A stretch of 64,000 nucleotides of DNA from Paenibacillus aestuarii. GTDB lineage: Bacteria; Bacillota; Bacilli; Paenibacillales; NBRC-103111. The stretch spans positions 186,001-250,000 of the forward strand of contig NZ_JAQFVF010000022.1 in NCBI RefSeq assembly GCF_027789125.1, given 5' to 3'. A program made the position numbers and the translations under genes. Under the pieces are notes generated by a model. That model saw only the letters and a list, made by a program, of their open reading frames with translations. It ran no database searches and was not told the origin of the DNA. Below, piece by piece: positions 8,366 to 15,695 of this stretch; the stretch's first letter is position 1; each line of letters opens with the position of its first letter.

Positions 8366-9049
8366 CTAACGAATCACCCGCTTGATCGCGTTAAGGTCTC
8401 GGATGGTCATCATCTTCTTATCGATCGATAAGGAGCCTTCTTCCTGCATTTCCTGAAGGACCTTGGTCACCGACTCGCGCACCGTTCCAACCATGTTGGC
8501 TAACTGCTGGTGCGTAAGCTTGATGTTGATGAGCAAGCCCTCCTCACTGGGAACACCGTGCTGCTCAGCCAGGCGGATAATCGTTTTCATCACGCGCGAC
8601 CGTACGCCTAAGAACGTGAGATCGTAGATCTGCTCATTGGCTTTGCGCAAGCGTTCCATCGTGGTTTCTAAGAGCTTTAAGCATAGCTTAGGGCTCTTTT
8701 CCATGTATTCCACGAAGGCGGAGCGCTTCAGAGCATAGAGCGTACAGGCTTCCAGCGTTTCGGCTGTGGCCGATCTTGTAAGCCCGGCGCTAATCAGCGA
8801 CATCTCCCCGAAAAAGTCTCCTTCACGGAATAAAGCGAGAATGATCTCCTTGGTTTCGTCCAAACGATAGATTTTGACAACGCCTGATTTAATAATGAAT
8901 AATTCCTCGCCGGCATCGCCTTCAAGAAAAAGCACGCTGCCTTTTCTAATCTTTTTTTCAGTAAACAGCGGGGCCAGCCCTTGCCGTTCCTCTTCGGATA
9001 ATTCCTGAAAGAGAGGCACATGTTGGAGTAGAGGAGCAATAGATACCAA
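8366..9049 (-). CDS. Crp/Fnr-family transcriptional regulator
   Basis: A 227-residue protein with an N-terminal cyclic-nucleotide-binding-type jelly roll (about 10-125, including GDFFGEMSLISAGLTRSATAE), a dimer helix, and a C-terminal winged helix (about 150-222; LTHQQLANMVGTVRESVTKVLQ is the recognition HTH). No FNR cysteine cluster is seen. The GEMSLI...TRSATAE segment keeps the Glu and Arg typical of a cNMP pocket, though the ligand is unproven. Start is TTG 9049; the ribosome site AAAGAGATG is modest. It lies 20 bp downstream of the HD-GYP gene, so the two are probably cotranscribed. Confidence 0.88.
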   Translation of the reverse strand: MVSIAPLLQHVPLFQELSEEERQGLAPLFTEKKIRKGSVLFLEGDAGEELFIIKSGVVKIYRLDETKEIILALFREGDFFGEMSLISAGLTRSATAETLEACTLYALKRSAFVEYMEKSPKLCLKLLETTMERLRKANEQIYDLTFLGVRSRVMKTIIRLAEQHGVPSEEGLLINIKLTHQQLANMVGTVRESVTKVLQEMQEEGSLSIDKKMMTIRDLNAIKRVIR

Positions 9050-9069
9050 TGGGGTTCATCTCTTTTCGG

Positions 9070-10197
9070 TCATAGGACTCGACCAGCTGCTTCTCCGATT
9101 CCTTCAATCATCACGTTCAACGTACTTGATAGATCCACCTCATAAGGCTCCTTCAGCTCTTGGCCGGAAGGCGTCTTCAAGATGCGGACAACGGGCCGCT
9201 GCATACTGTGGCTGTTAAGCCGGGAGACGATGCCTTCAGCGCCGTTGCTCAAAGTAACGCTCAACCCTAACGGGTAGATCGCGACATTGTTTCGGAACAG
9301 CTTGACCATATTTATATCGTACAGCTTTCCGGCGTTGGCGTAAAGAACCTCGAGCGCATGGTGCGGAGGGATTGCTTGGCGGTAGGTGCGGGCATGTATC
9401 ATGGCATCGTAAGAGTCGAGCATGCCGACCCAGCGGGCGTAAGGATGGATCTGCTCGCCTTGCAAGCTGTAAGGATAGCCGCTGCCGTCCATCCGTTCGT
9501 GGTGCTGCAGTGCACATTGTGCGGCAATCGCGGGAATGCTGGTTTCGTTCTTTAGCATATGGTAGCCGTACATGACGTGCTTTTGCACTTCGACGTATTC
9601 GCTGGATGTGAGCCCGGAGCTCTTCTGCAGCAGTTGAACAGGGACATGAATGCTGCCTACATCATGCAGCAGCGCGCCCAGGCCGATGGCCATGAGTTCG
9701 TCATAGTTGTATGAACCTTGCGCCATCGCGAGCTTGGTCGCATACAGGCATACGTTCAACGCATTTTGGCAAAAATGCTGTTCCATATTCGTAGGCGGCA
9801 GCATATTCAGCATGGTGAGCATAACGGGATCTTTTTTGCGTTCGTAGAGTTCGTCGAGGATTTGTGACATGCTATCCGTAAAAGCTTTGGCCAACGAAGC
9901 GGAGTTCTTGGAGGAGGACGAGGATAGTCCGGCAGTGGGGCTGAACTTTTCAAATATTTTGCCGAGTGAAGAGCGGACGGTCGCCCTAGTTTCTTCCTGT
10001 ATCGGATCTTGGATGACGATATCATCGGTGCGCGGATCTTCGATGTACAAGTGGTGGATGCCTAGCTGCTTCAGTTTTTTGAGCATTAGGCTGGAGAGCT
10101 CGACTTGATACCCGATCAGAATTTGTCCTTCTTCTGTAAAGATCGCTTTGCCCAGCCTCATGCCCGGCTGACACAGAGCAGTTGGAATGATTCGCAT
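9070..10197 (-). CDS. HD-GYP domain protein (putative c-di-GMP phosphodiesterase)
   Basis: A 375-residue protein. The N-terminal 65 residues (MRIIPTALCQPGMRLGKAIF...) are an adaptor region shared with the paralogue at 15696. The HD-GYP domain follows: LLHDVG near 175-180, then HHERMDGSGYP near 231, DSYDAMIHARTYRQAI, and a C-terminal small domain with VRILKTPSGQ. HD-GYP enzymes hydrolyse cyclic di-GMP. The usual HDIGK is HDVGS here, so the Lys is replaced, but the metal-binding and GYP residues are kept. It precedes the Crp/Fnr gene on the same strand, linking a second-messenger enzyme with a possible nucleotide-sensing regulator. Confidence 0.88.
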   Translation of the reverse strand: MRIIPTALCQPGMRLGKAIFTEEGQILIGYQVELSSLMLKKLKQLGIHHLYIEDPRTDDIVIQDPIQEETRATVRSSLGKIFEKFSPTAGLSSSSSKNSASLAKAFTDSMSQILDELYERKKDPVMLTMLNMLPPTNMEQHFCQNALNVCLYATKLAMAQGSYNYDELMAIGLGALLHDVGSIHVPVQLLQKSSGLTSSEYVEVQKHVMYGYHMLKNETSIPAIAAQCALQHHERMDGSGYPYSLQGEQIHPYARWVGMLDSYDAMIHARTYRQAIPPHHALEVLYANAGKLYDINMVKLFRNNVAIYPLGLSVTLSNGAEGIVSRLNSHSMQRPVVRILKTPSGQELKEPYEVDLSSTLNVMIEGIGEAAGRVL

Positions 10198-10320
10198 CTC
10201 GTTATCCCTCTTTCAATTCATCGGCATCTATGAAGATGAAGTAAGCCTTATGATATTTCTTTGTCACAGGCAACAAAACCTTTAGTGAAAAATGACTAGT
10301 TCTGTCGATTTACCTAAAAA

Positions 10321-10348
10321 AAGAAGCGATCCCTAAGGATCGCTTCTT
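10321..10348 (-). terminator. sodA terminator
   Basis: A perfect 12-bp stem, AAGAAGCGATCC with GGATCGCTTCTT around a CTAA loop. On the minus strand it is followed by a T-run (seven A at 10315-10322 on the plus strand). Confidence 0.85.
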
Positions 10349-10365
10349 TATTAGAAGGCTGCAAC

Positions 10366-10977
10366 TTATTTAGCTGCTGCGAAACGCTTGCCAACTTCAG
10401 CCCAGTTCACAACGTTCCAGAACGCTGCGATGTAGTCAGGGCGTTTGTTTTGGTATTTCAGGTAGTAAGCATGCTCCCAAACGTCCAGACCAAGGATTGG
10501 CGTTTCGCCTTCCATGATTGGGCTGTCTTGGTTCGGCAAGCTGTACACTTTCAATTTGCCGTCTTTGCCAACAACGAGGAACGCCCAGCCGGAACCGAAA
10601 CGAGTTGTTGCTGCAGCGGCGAAAGTTGTTTTGAAGTTATCGAAACCGCCAAGGTCGCTTTCGATTGCTGCTGCCAAATCGCCTGTTGGTGCGCCGCCAG
10701 CTTCTGGACCGATCGTTTCCCAGAACAGGGAGTGGTTCGCGTGACCGCCGCCGTTGTTGCGAACAGCTGTGCGGATATCTTCAGGAACGCTGTTCAGGTC
10801 AGCGATCAGATCGTTCAGGGATTTCTCGTGCAGCTCAGGGTGCTTATCCAGAGCAGCGTTCAGGTTAGTTACATATGCGTTATGGTGACGACCATGGTGG
10901 ATTTCCATTGTAGTCGCATCGATGTGCGGCTCAAGCGCGTTGTGTGCATAAGGTAGAGCTGGTAATTGATGTGCCAT
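10366..10977 (-). CDS. sodA: superoxide dismutase, Mn/Fe type
   Basis: A 203-residue enzyme converting superoxide to peroxide and oxygen. Motifs run from [40 protein letters not shown] (metal His in the N-terminal helices) to the signature [19 protein letters not shown] with Asp and His ligands. [12 protein letters not shown] and the Gly/Gln pattern around [10 protein letters not shown] favour Mn. The start has GGGAGG 11 bp upstream. It has its own promoter and terminator. Confidence 0.95.
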   Translation of the reverse strand: MAHQLPALPYAHNALEPHIDATTMEIHHGRHHNAYVTNLNAALDKHPELHEKSLNDLIADLNSVPEDIRTAVRNNGGGHANHSLFWETIGPEAGGAPTGDLAAAIESDLGGFDNFKTTFAAAATTRFGSGWAFLVVGKDGKLKVYSLPNQDSPIMEGETPILGLDVWEHAYYLKYQNKRPDYIAAFWNVVNWAEVGKRFAAAK

Positions 10978-11019
10978 TGTTCAAAATACCTCCCAAAATT
11001 ATGTAGTTTCAACTTCTTC

Positions 11020-11048
11020 ATTATGAAGGAATGCACCTAATAAATCAA
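11020..11048 (-). promoter_or_regulatory. sodA promoter
   Basis: On the minus strand, TTGATT (11048-11043), 17-bp spacer, CATAAT (11025-11020), about 43 bp before the sodA start. It lies just downstream of the 67-residue gene, so sodA need not depend on that gene's transcript. Confidence 0.6.
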
Positions 11049-11060
11049 CATTTATGTTTA

Positions 11061-11264
11061 CTAAGTCAGTTGCCCGCGCCGTTCGATTTCCTGGATGATC
11101 TGACTGTGAATATGTGTGCCTTGTTCGTTGAGCCAAGGAGATAAGTCGCTCATAATCCGGTGATTGGTGCGAAGTTCGATATCCGACCATTCGCTTGGCT
11201 TAACGGAGCTAAGCTGTTGGAAATCCCGGGATTCATAGCTTCTTGGCTGGCGGATGTGTTCCAT
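11061..11264 (-). CDS. small hypothetical protein (67 residues)
   Basis: MEHIRQPRSYESRDFQQLSS... is a hydrophilic helical protein without signal or membrane segment. The main support is an excellent ribosome site, GAAGGAGGTGAAACC, directly before the ATG. I do not recognise a family. It sits 83 bp upstream of sodA on the same strand; an overlapping 63-residue frame (10999-11190) lacks a ribosome site and was rejected. Confidence 0.65.
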   Translation of the reverse strand: MEHIRQPRSYESRDFQQLSSVKPSEWSDIELRTNHRIMSDLSPWLNEQGTHIHSQIIQEIERRGQLT

Positions 11265-11450
11265 GGTTTCACCTCCTTCATTGTTAAATTTGCATACTTA
11301 TTTTAAGCTTGGAAGATTTGACATTTTTTATTCATCGATTGGGCATTTGGCGCAGAGGGACCTGGAGAGGCGAATGCCCCGATGCGTGCGTGAGGATGCA
11401 GCCGAGATCGACAAGAAGTGGGCTGAGGATGGTAGTTATAGTTATACGAC

Positions 11451-11671
11451 GAGGGGCAGATCGTGCTGGAGTTGCTGCAGTCCGGTTTTGCCCAATTACA
11501 GAGGCACACCGACTACTAGAAGCAGCTGCAGTCCGATTTCGCGGACTTAGAGCGTAGTTTGACCGCTGGCGGGGCCGAAAAGCGCGAAATAGCTGGGGAA
11601 ATTCGGACAACAGCCACATGATGAGCTTCTAACGGTTAATTAGTTGGGCAAATTCGGATTACAGCAAAAGG
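11451..11671. repeat. intergenic repeat block, copy A
   Basis: A 221-bp block repeated about 250 bp further on with roughly 85% identity by eye. It contains four 21-bp units. Two are in reverse orientation (11475-11495, 11526-11545), with core CTGCAGTCCG.TTT. Two are in forward orientation (11593-11613, 11644-11664), with core TTGGGCAAATTCGGA. The starts within each pair are 51 bp apart. The 30-bp spacers are also conserved between the two blocks. No protein is convincingly encoded. The preceding bases 11265-11450 hold only the upstream region of the 67-residue gene. Confidence 0.85.
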
Positions 11672-11702
11672 TGGGAGTATGCGCGTCTTGGACTGACGAG
11701 AA

Positions 11703-11921
11703 GAGGGGCAGATCGTGCTGGAGTTGCTGCAGTCCGGCTTTGCCCAATTACAGAGGTACGCCGCCTACTTGAGGAAGCTGCAGTCCGGTTTTACCGTTCT
11801 AGTGTGGGCTTTCCCCGCCATTGAAACCGAAAGCGCGAAATAGTTGGGCAAATTCGGACTGCAGCCACGCGATGAGCTTCTAGCGGCTAATTAGTTCGGC
11901 CAGATCGGATTACAGCAAAAG
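11703..11921. repeat. intergenic repeat block, copy B
   Basis: Second copy of the block at 11451. Units lie at 11727-11747 and 11778-11798 (reverse) and 11844-11864 and 11895-11915 (forward), with the same 51-bp pitch. The 11727 and 11844 units are near-perfect inverted copies (CTGCAGTCCGGCTTTGCCCA against TTGGGCAAATTCGGACTGCA). A GC-rich hairpin at about 11929-11966 (GGCAC...GTGCC, then CCCTTTT) follows. Confidence 0.85.
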
Positions 11922-12032
11922 TTGGTCCAGGCACATCCCGAAGCGGGCGGAGGTGCCCCCTTTTGCTTTCCGGATCATCCGAGAGGCACACCGAAAGCAC
12001 GGATAGAAATGGGATTTCGCCAGCATCATCCA

Positions 12033-12060
12033 TGAAAACGCTTAAATTAAAGCGTTTTCA
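12033..12060. promoter_or_regulatory. perfect 11-bp dyad, cre-like arms
   Basis: TGAAAACGCTT (12033-12043) and AAGCGTTTTCA (12050-12060) are perfect inverted copies around AAATTA. Each arm extended by three bases matches the CcpA cre consensus TGWAARCGYTWNCW at 13 of 14 positions. It lies 130 bp upstream of the acetyltransferase start. It may be an operator or an RNA hairpin. Confidence 0.45.
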
Positions 12061-12191
12061 CGAAAAACCATAAAAAAACGCAGTTTTTTGTGAAATTTAA
12101 CACTTTTTCAGCAGGATTTCGGCTTTTTTTGTCGTATTTAATAAGTTACCAGAAAAAGAGTCGAAAAAATAGGATAATAGGAGTGAACCGT

Positions 12192-12623
12192 ATGCGCATT
12201 CGTTCATTTCAGCTTTCAGATACCTCATCGGTAACTATGCTTTTGCAAGACGTTTTATCCGAAGTTTGCTATGAAGAAACGATGGAGGCTTTCGCCAGGC
12301 AGCTTTCCTGGGATACTGATCTCGTCCTTATCGCCGAAGTAGAAGAGCAGCTTGCAGGTATGATTATCGGCACGATTGATAATAACAATGGATACTACTA
12401 CCGCATCGCGGTAGCCAAAGAACATCAACGCCGAGGTATCGGCAAAGCATTGATCGAAGCCATGAAGTCGCGGTTCCTTCAACGGAACGTGCACAAAATT
12501 ATGGTCACCGTCGACGTTCACAACGAAATGGTGCTTCCTGTTTATGAATCCGCAGGTTACAGCACATCGGACTTCTCTCGTGCTGCGCACCGTCTCAGCA
12601 TCGTGAAAAAAATTAGCGTATAG
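12192..12623 (+). CDS. GNAT-family N-acetyltransferase
   Basis: A 143-residue single GNAT domain. It has an N-terminal strand-helix MRIRSFQLSDTSSVTMLLQDV, the acetyl-CoA pyrophosphate loop HQRRGIGKALIEA near 78-90, and a C-terminal NEMVLPVYESAGY motif. Substrate is unknown. ATG 12192 follows AATAGGAGTGA; the frame is open upstream but has no ribosome site. It is bounded by the repeat region upstream and a terminator downstream. Confidence 0.88.
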   Translation: MRIRSFQLSDTSSVTMLLQDVLSEVCYEETMEAFARQLSWDTDLVLIAEVEEQLAGMIIGTIDNNNGYYYRIAVAKEHQRRGIGKALIEAMKSRFLQRNVHKIMVTVDVHNEMVLPVYESAGYSTSDFSRAAHRLSIVKKISV

Positions 12624-12664
12624 CCCGTCGACAGATGGTTCGCCATCTTTTGACAGCATAAGAT

Positions 12665-12713
12665 GAAAGCATATCTTTTCCGCCGTTGCAATTGGGGAGG
12701 AGATATGCTTTTC
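12665..12713 (+). terminator. terminator after acetyltransferase gene
   Basis: AAAGCATATCT (12666-12676) pairs with AGATATGCTTTT (12701-12712). A smaller hairpin, AGATGG-TTCG-CCATCT followed by TTTTG, precedes it at 12633-12652. Confidence 0.6.
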
Positions 12714-12764
12714 TATATATAATCGGTACTTTTATCGGCAGGAAGATATAGAGGGGCTTTGGAC

Positions 12765-13319
12765 ATGGATGTATTTACACCGTATGTGATAAAAAGCTTC
12801 AAACACGACGGGCATCTTCACCGTATGTGGTTAAGCAATTGGCGCGTGCCGCAGAAGCTGCTCCATCCCGATCATCAGAAGGAACACATGATGGTATTCA
12901 TCAACAGCCAAACAAAAATTCAGGAAGCAGACGGCAAAGAATGGGTCAGCCGCATTCCTGGGGTTTCTTTTTTCATACCGCATCAGTGGTTTAATATTGT
13001 AGCGCTCATTGAGGAGCACGGCATCCGCTATTACTGCAATGTGGCCTCTCCCATGTATGTGTCAGGCACAGTGCTGACCTACATTGATTACGATCTGGAT
13101 GTGATTCGAATGCCGGATGGATCCGTGCATCTCGTCGATGAGGAAGAATATGAACGGCACAAGTTGAACTATCATTATTCCCCGCTCGTCGAAGAGAAAG
13201 TGCAGGAAGGACTGGCTGCCGTGCTGGAGCTGGCGAATGAGAGCAGACCGCCGTTTCACGACGCGCATGTGCTTTACTATTACGAGCAATGGGAAAAGCA
13301 AAAGAGCGGAGGGGCCTGA
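12765..13319 (+). CDS. DUF402 nucleoside tri-/diphosphate phosphatase (YgaC type)
   Basis: A 184-residue DUF402 protein. The pattern IKSFKHDGHLHRMWLSNW...WFNIVALIEEHGIRYYCNVASP...YIDYDLDV is that of the Bacillus YgaC / staphylococcal Ntdp group, which hydrolyses nucleoside tri- and diphosphates. The acidic YIDYDLD segment carries metal-binding Asp residues. TTG 12759 would sit on top of the GAGGGG site, so ATG 12765 is preferred. lepB starts one base after its stop, indicating tight coupling. Confidence 0.87.
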   Translation: MDVFTPYVIKSFKHDGHLHRMWLSNWRVPQKLLHPDHQKEHMMVFINSQTKIQEADGKEWVSRIPGVSFFIPHQWFNIVALIEEHGIRYYCNVASPMYVSGTVLTYIDYDLDVIRMPDGSVHLVDEEEYERHKLNYHYSPLVEEKVQEGLAAVLELANESRPPFHDAHVLYYYEQWEKQKSGGA

Positions 13320-13320
13320 T

Positions 13321-13920
13321 TTGAGCTTCTTGGTACAACGCGAGACAAAGCGCAGATCCGCAGCTGCACAGGCTGCACTGTTGGAAACAAAGAGCTTGAG
13401 CCATGAACTGTGGGACTGGACCAAATCCATTTTGGTGGCGTTGTTGGTCGTCATTCTGGCACATGAATTCGGCTTTAACCTCTCCCTCGTGCAGGGTAGT
13501 TCGATGCAGCCGACACTTCAGGAAGGCGACTGGCTGTTCGTGAATAAAGCGATCACCTATCTGGCGCCGCCGAAGCGCGGAGAGATCGTGATTCTGGCCG
13601 AGCCGGAAGAGCGGTTCGCCCAGGACCACCCTTTTCTGGTCAAAAGGGTGGTCGCCATAGCCGGCGATAAAGTCGAGGGCCGCGGCGGAGCGCTGTTCGT
13701 GAACGGCGACGAAGTTGAGGAGCCGTACACCGATGCGCCCATCGGCGACGGGGATTTCGGCCCGCTGGAAGTCGGGCGGGAGCAGGTGTTTGTGATGGGC
13801 GATAATCGCCATCCGGCGTCGAGCACTGACAGCCGCAGGTTCGGCTCTGTGCCGTCCAGTCTGATTCAGGGGCGGGCGGAGTATGTCATTTGGCCGTTAG
13901 CCGTGGCGGGAAAGCTTTAA
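13321..13920 (+). CDS. lepB: type I signal peptidase
   Basis: A 199-residue S26 peptidase that cleaves Sec/Tat signal peptides on the outer face of the membrane. One N-terminal membrane anchor (SILVALLVVILAHEF) is followed by the catalytic Ser in GSSMQPT (about Ser61). The general-base Lys is in LVKRVVAIAGD (about 108), and the family box VFVMGDNRHPASSTDSRRFG follows. TTG 13321 has GGAGGGG six bases upstream, and its first base directly follows the TGA of the previous gene. Confidence 0.95.
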   Translation: MSFLVQRETKRRSAAAQAALLETKSLSHELWDWTKSILVALLVVILAHEFGFNLSLVQGSSMQPTLQEGDWLFVNKAITYLAPPKRGEIVILAEPEERFAQDHPFLVKRVVAIAGDKVEGRGGALFVNGDEVEEPYTDAPIGDGDFGPLEVGREQVFVMGDNRHPASSTDSRRFGSVPSSLIQGRAEYVIWPLAVAGKL

Positions 13921-13942
13921 ATATGAGGTGAAAGGTGAAGGT

Positions 13943-15136
13943 ATGGCGGTTTCCCTAACAGCAGGAACAAATGCGGATTGGCGCAAACTCAAACAAGAAA
14001 TCGTGGAAGCCGCGCCATCGCTGGGCATTGATAAAATCGGCTTCGCTTCGGCAGAGCCGTTCATAGAACTGAAAGACATCCTTCTCCAGCACCGGGAGAA
14101 GGGGTATGAATCCGGCTTCGAGGAACCGGATATCGAGAAGCGGGTTCGCCCGGAGCTCAGCCTTGAAGCGCCGCAATCGATTCTTGCGATCGCCATCGCG
14201 TACCCGTCGAAGCTGGCGGATCCCCCGCGCTCGGAGCCGGGGGCTTACCGCGGGATCATATCGCGCACCTCATGGGGGCGCGATTACCACGACGTGCTGC
14301 GCGATCGGCTCGCGAAGCTGGAAGCATTCATCGCGGAGCGCGTGCCTGACGCGCGGATGCAGAGCATGGTCGACACAGGTGCCCTGGTCGACCGTGCCGT
14401 CGCCGAGCGTGCCGGCATCGGCTGGAGCGCCAAGAACTGCGCGATTATAACGCCGGAGTGGGGCTCGTGGGTTTTTTTAGGGGAGATCATTACAAATATC
14501 CCGTTTCCAGCCGATAATTCTATTATGGATCAATGCGGAGATTGCACGATTTGCATCGACGCTTGCCCAACGGGGGCGCTGGTCGGTCCCGGGCAGCTCA
14601 ATGCTAGCCGCTGCATCTCTTTTGTCACGCAAACCAAAGGCTATGTGGACGACGAATTTAAAGTGAAAATCGGCAATCGTTTGTACGGGTGTGATACGTG
14701 CCAGATCGTCTGCCCGAAAAATAAAGGGAAAAACTGGACGCACCAACCCGAGTTTCAGCCGGATCCGGAGAAGGTCAAACCGCTGCTCATTCCGCTGTTA
14801 ACGATGACGAATAAAGAGTTTAAAGAACAATACGGCAGCATTTCCGCCTCATGGCGAGGCAAGAAGCCGATTCAGCGCAATGCGATCATCGCTTTGGGCA
14901 ATTTCAAGGACCGCAGTGCGGTACCTGTATTGTCAGAGCTGCTGCGCACGGACACGCGCCCGGAGATTCGGGCGACGACAGCTTGGGCGCTGGGGAGAAT
15001 CGGCGGCACAGACAGTTTGGCCGCTCTGGAGGCCGCTGCGGCCAAGGAGCTGGAGGCTGAGGTGTTGCGGGAAATACAGAAGGCTGTCGAGCTCATCAAA
15101 GACCATGCATGGATACCCGAGGAGAAGCAGTCATGA
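13943..15136 (+). CDS. queG: epoxyqueuosine reductase
   Basis: A 397-residue enzyme reducing epoxyqueuosine to queuosine in tRNA, the final step of queuosine synthesis; cobalamin-dependent in the known family. An N-terminal reductase domain is followed by two 4Fe-4S clusters (CGDCTICIDACP from about 198, CDTCQIVCPKN from about 250). The C-terminal HEAT-like repeats (NFKDRSAVPVLSELLRTDTRPEIRATTAWALGRIGG) contact tRNA. ATG 13943 has GGTGAAGGT close upstream; a GTG 15 bp earlier lies in the ribosome site. Its stop overlaps the ogt start as ATGA. Confidence 0.93.
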   Translation: MAVSLTAGTNADWRKLKQEIVEAAPSLGIDKIGFASAEPFIELKDILLQHREKGYESGFEEPDIEKRVRPELSLEAPQSILAIAIAYPSKLADPPRSEPGAYRGIISRTSWGRDYHDVLRDRLAKLEAFIAERVPDARMQSMVDTGALVDRAVAERAGIGWSAKNCAIITPEWGSWVFLGEIITNIPFPADNSIMDQCGDCTICIDACPTGALVGPGQLNASRCISFVTQTKGYVDDEFKVKIGNRLYGCDTCQIVCPKNKGKNWTHQPEFQPDPEKVKPLLIPLLTMTNKEFKEQYGSISASWRGKKPIQRNAIIALGNFKDRSAVPVLSELLRTDTRPEIRATTAWALGRIGGTDSLAALEAAAAKELEAEVLREIQKAVELIKDHAWIPEEKQS

Positions 15137-15690
15137 CACGTGATCAAGGTGTACAAGCTCTGCATTATGCGGAAATAGATTCGCCGATCGGCCCGCTCGT
15201 ACTCGTCGCCAGCAGTCAGGGGCTGTGTGCGGTTGAGTTCGGCACGTTAATTGACAACAAGGAGAAGCTGGAGGCATGGGCCGGGCGGTGGTATGGGGAA
15301 TTTACGCTCCAAGAGGACAGGCAGCGACTTACGCCTGTCGTGCAGCAACTGGAGCAATATTTTCAAGGAAAGCGCGCTGCTTTCGAGGGAGAACTGGACC
15401 TTCAAGGGACCGAATTTCAAAAAAAAGTATGGCAGGCGCTGCTCAAAGTCCCTTACGGACATACGGCCTCCTACAAGGACATCGCCGCTGCGATCGGATC
15501 GCCTAAAGCGGTCAGAGCCGTGGGCGGAGCCAATAATCGCAATCCGATCCCCGTTCTGATCCCTTGCCATCGGATTATTGGAGCAAGCGGCGAACTTGTC
15601 GGATATGGCGGAGGACTCGATATCAAAGTATTTCTGTTGGAATTAGAGGGCATCGTGGTGCAAGTGCAAACAACTATAGTTATGGAGTGA
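15133..15690 (+). CDS. ogt: methylated-DNA-protein cysteine methyltransferase
   Basis: A 185-residue suicide repair protein that takes methyl from O6-methylguanine onto the Cys of IPCHRIIG (about Cys145). Other family motifs are GTEFQKKVWQALLKVPYGHTASYKDIA and AVGGANNRNPIPVLIPC. The start overlaps the queG stop (ATGA at 15133-15136), with GAGGAG upstream, so translation is coupled. The stop is 5 bp before the next gene. Confidence 0.94.
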   Translation: MTRDQGVQALHYAEIDSPIGPLVLVASSQGLCAVEFGTLIDNKEKLEAWAGRWYGEFTLQEDRQRLTPVVQQLEQYFQGKRAAFEGELDLQGTEFQKKVWQALLKVPYGHTASYKDIAAAIGSPKAVRAVGGANNRNPIPVLIPCHRIIGASGELVGYGGGLDIKVFLLELEGIVVQVQTTIVME

Positions 15691-15695
15691 TTCCT

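Noticed and set aside
10999..11190. 63-residue minus-strand frame upstream of sodA
   Set aside because: No ribosome site; it overlaps the better-supported 67-residue gene and the sodA promoter.
11254..11619. Several short frames in the repeat region
   Set aside because: They lack ribosome sites, and the two repeat copies do not conserve a reading frame.
11451..11921. CRISPR array
   Set aside because: Units alternate in orientation in pairs, spacers are repeated rather than unique, and no cas genes are present.
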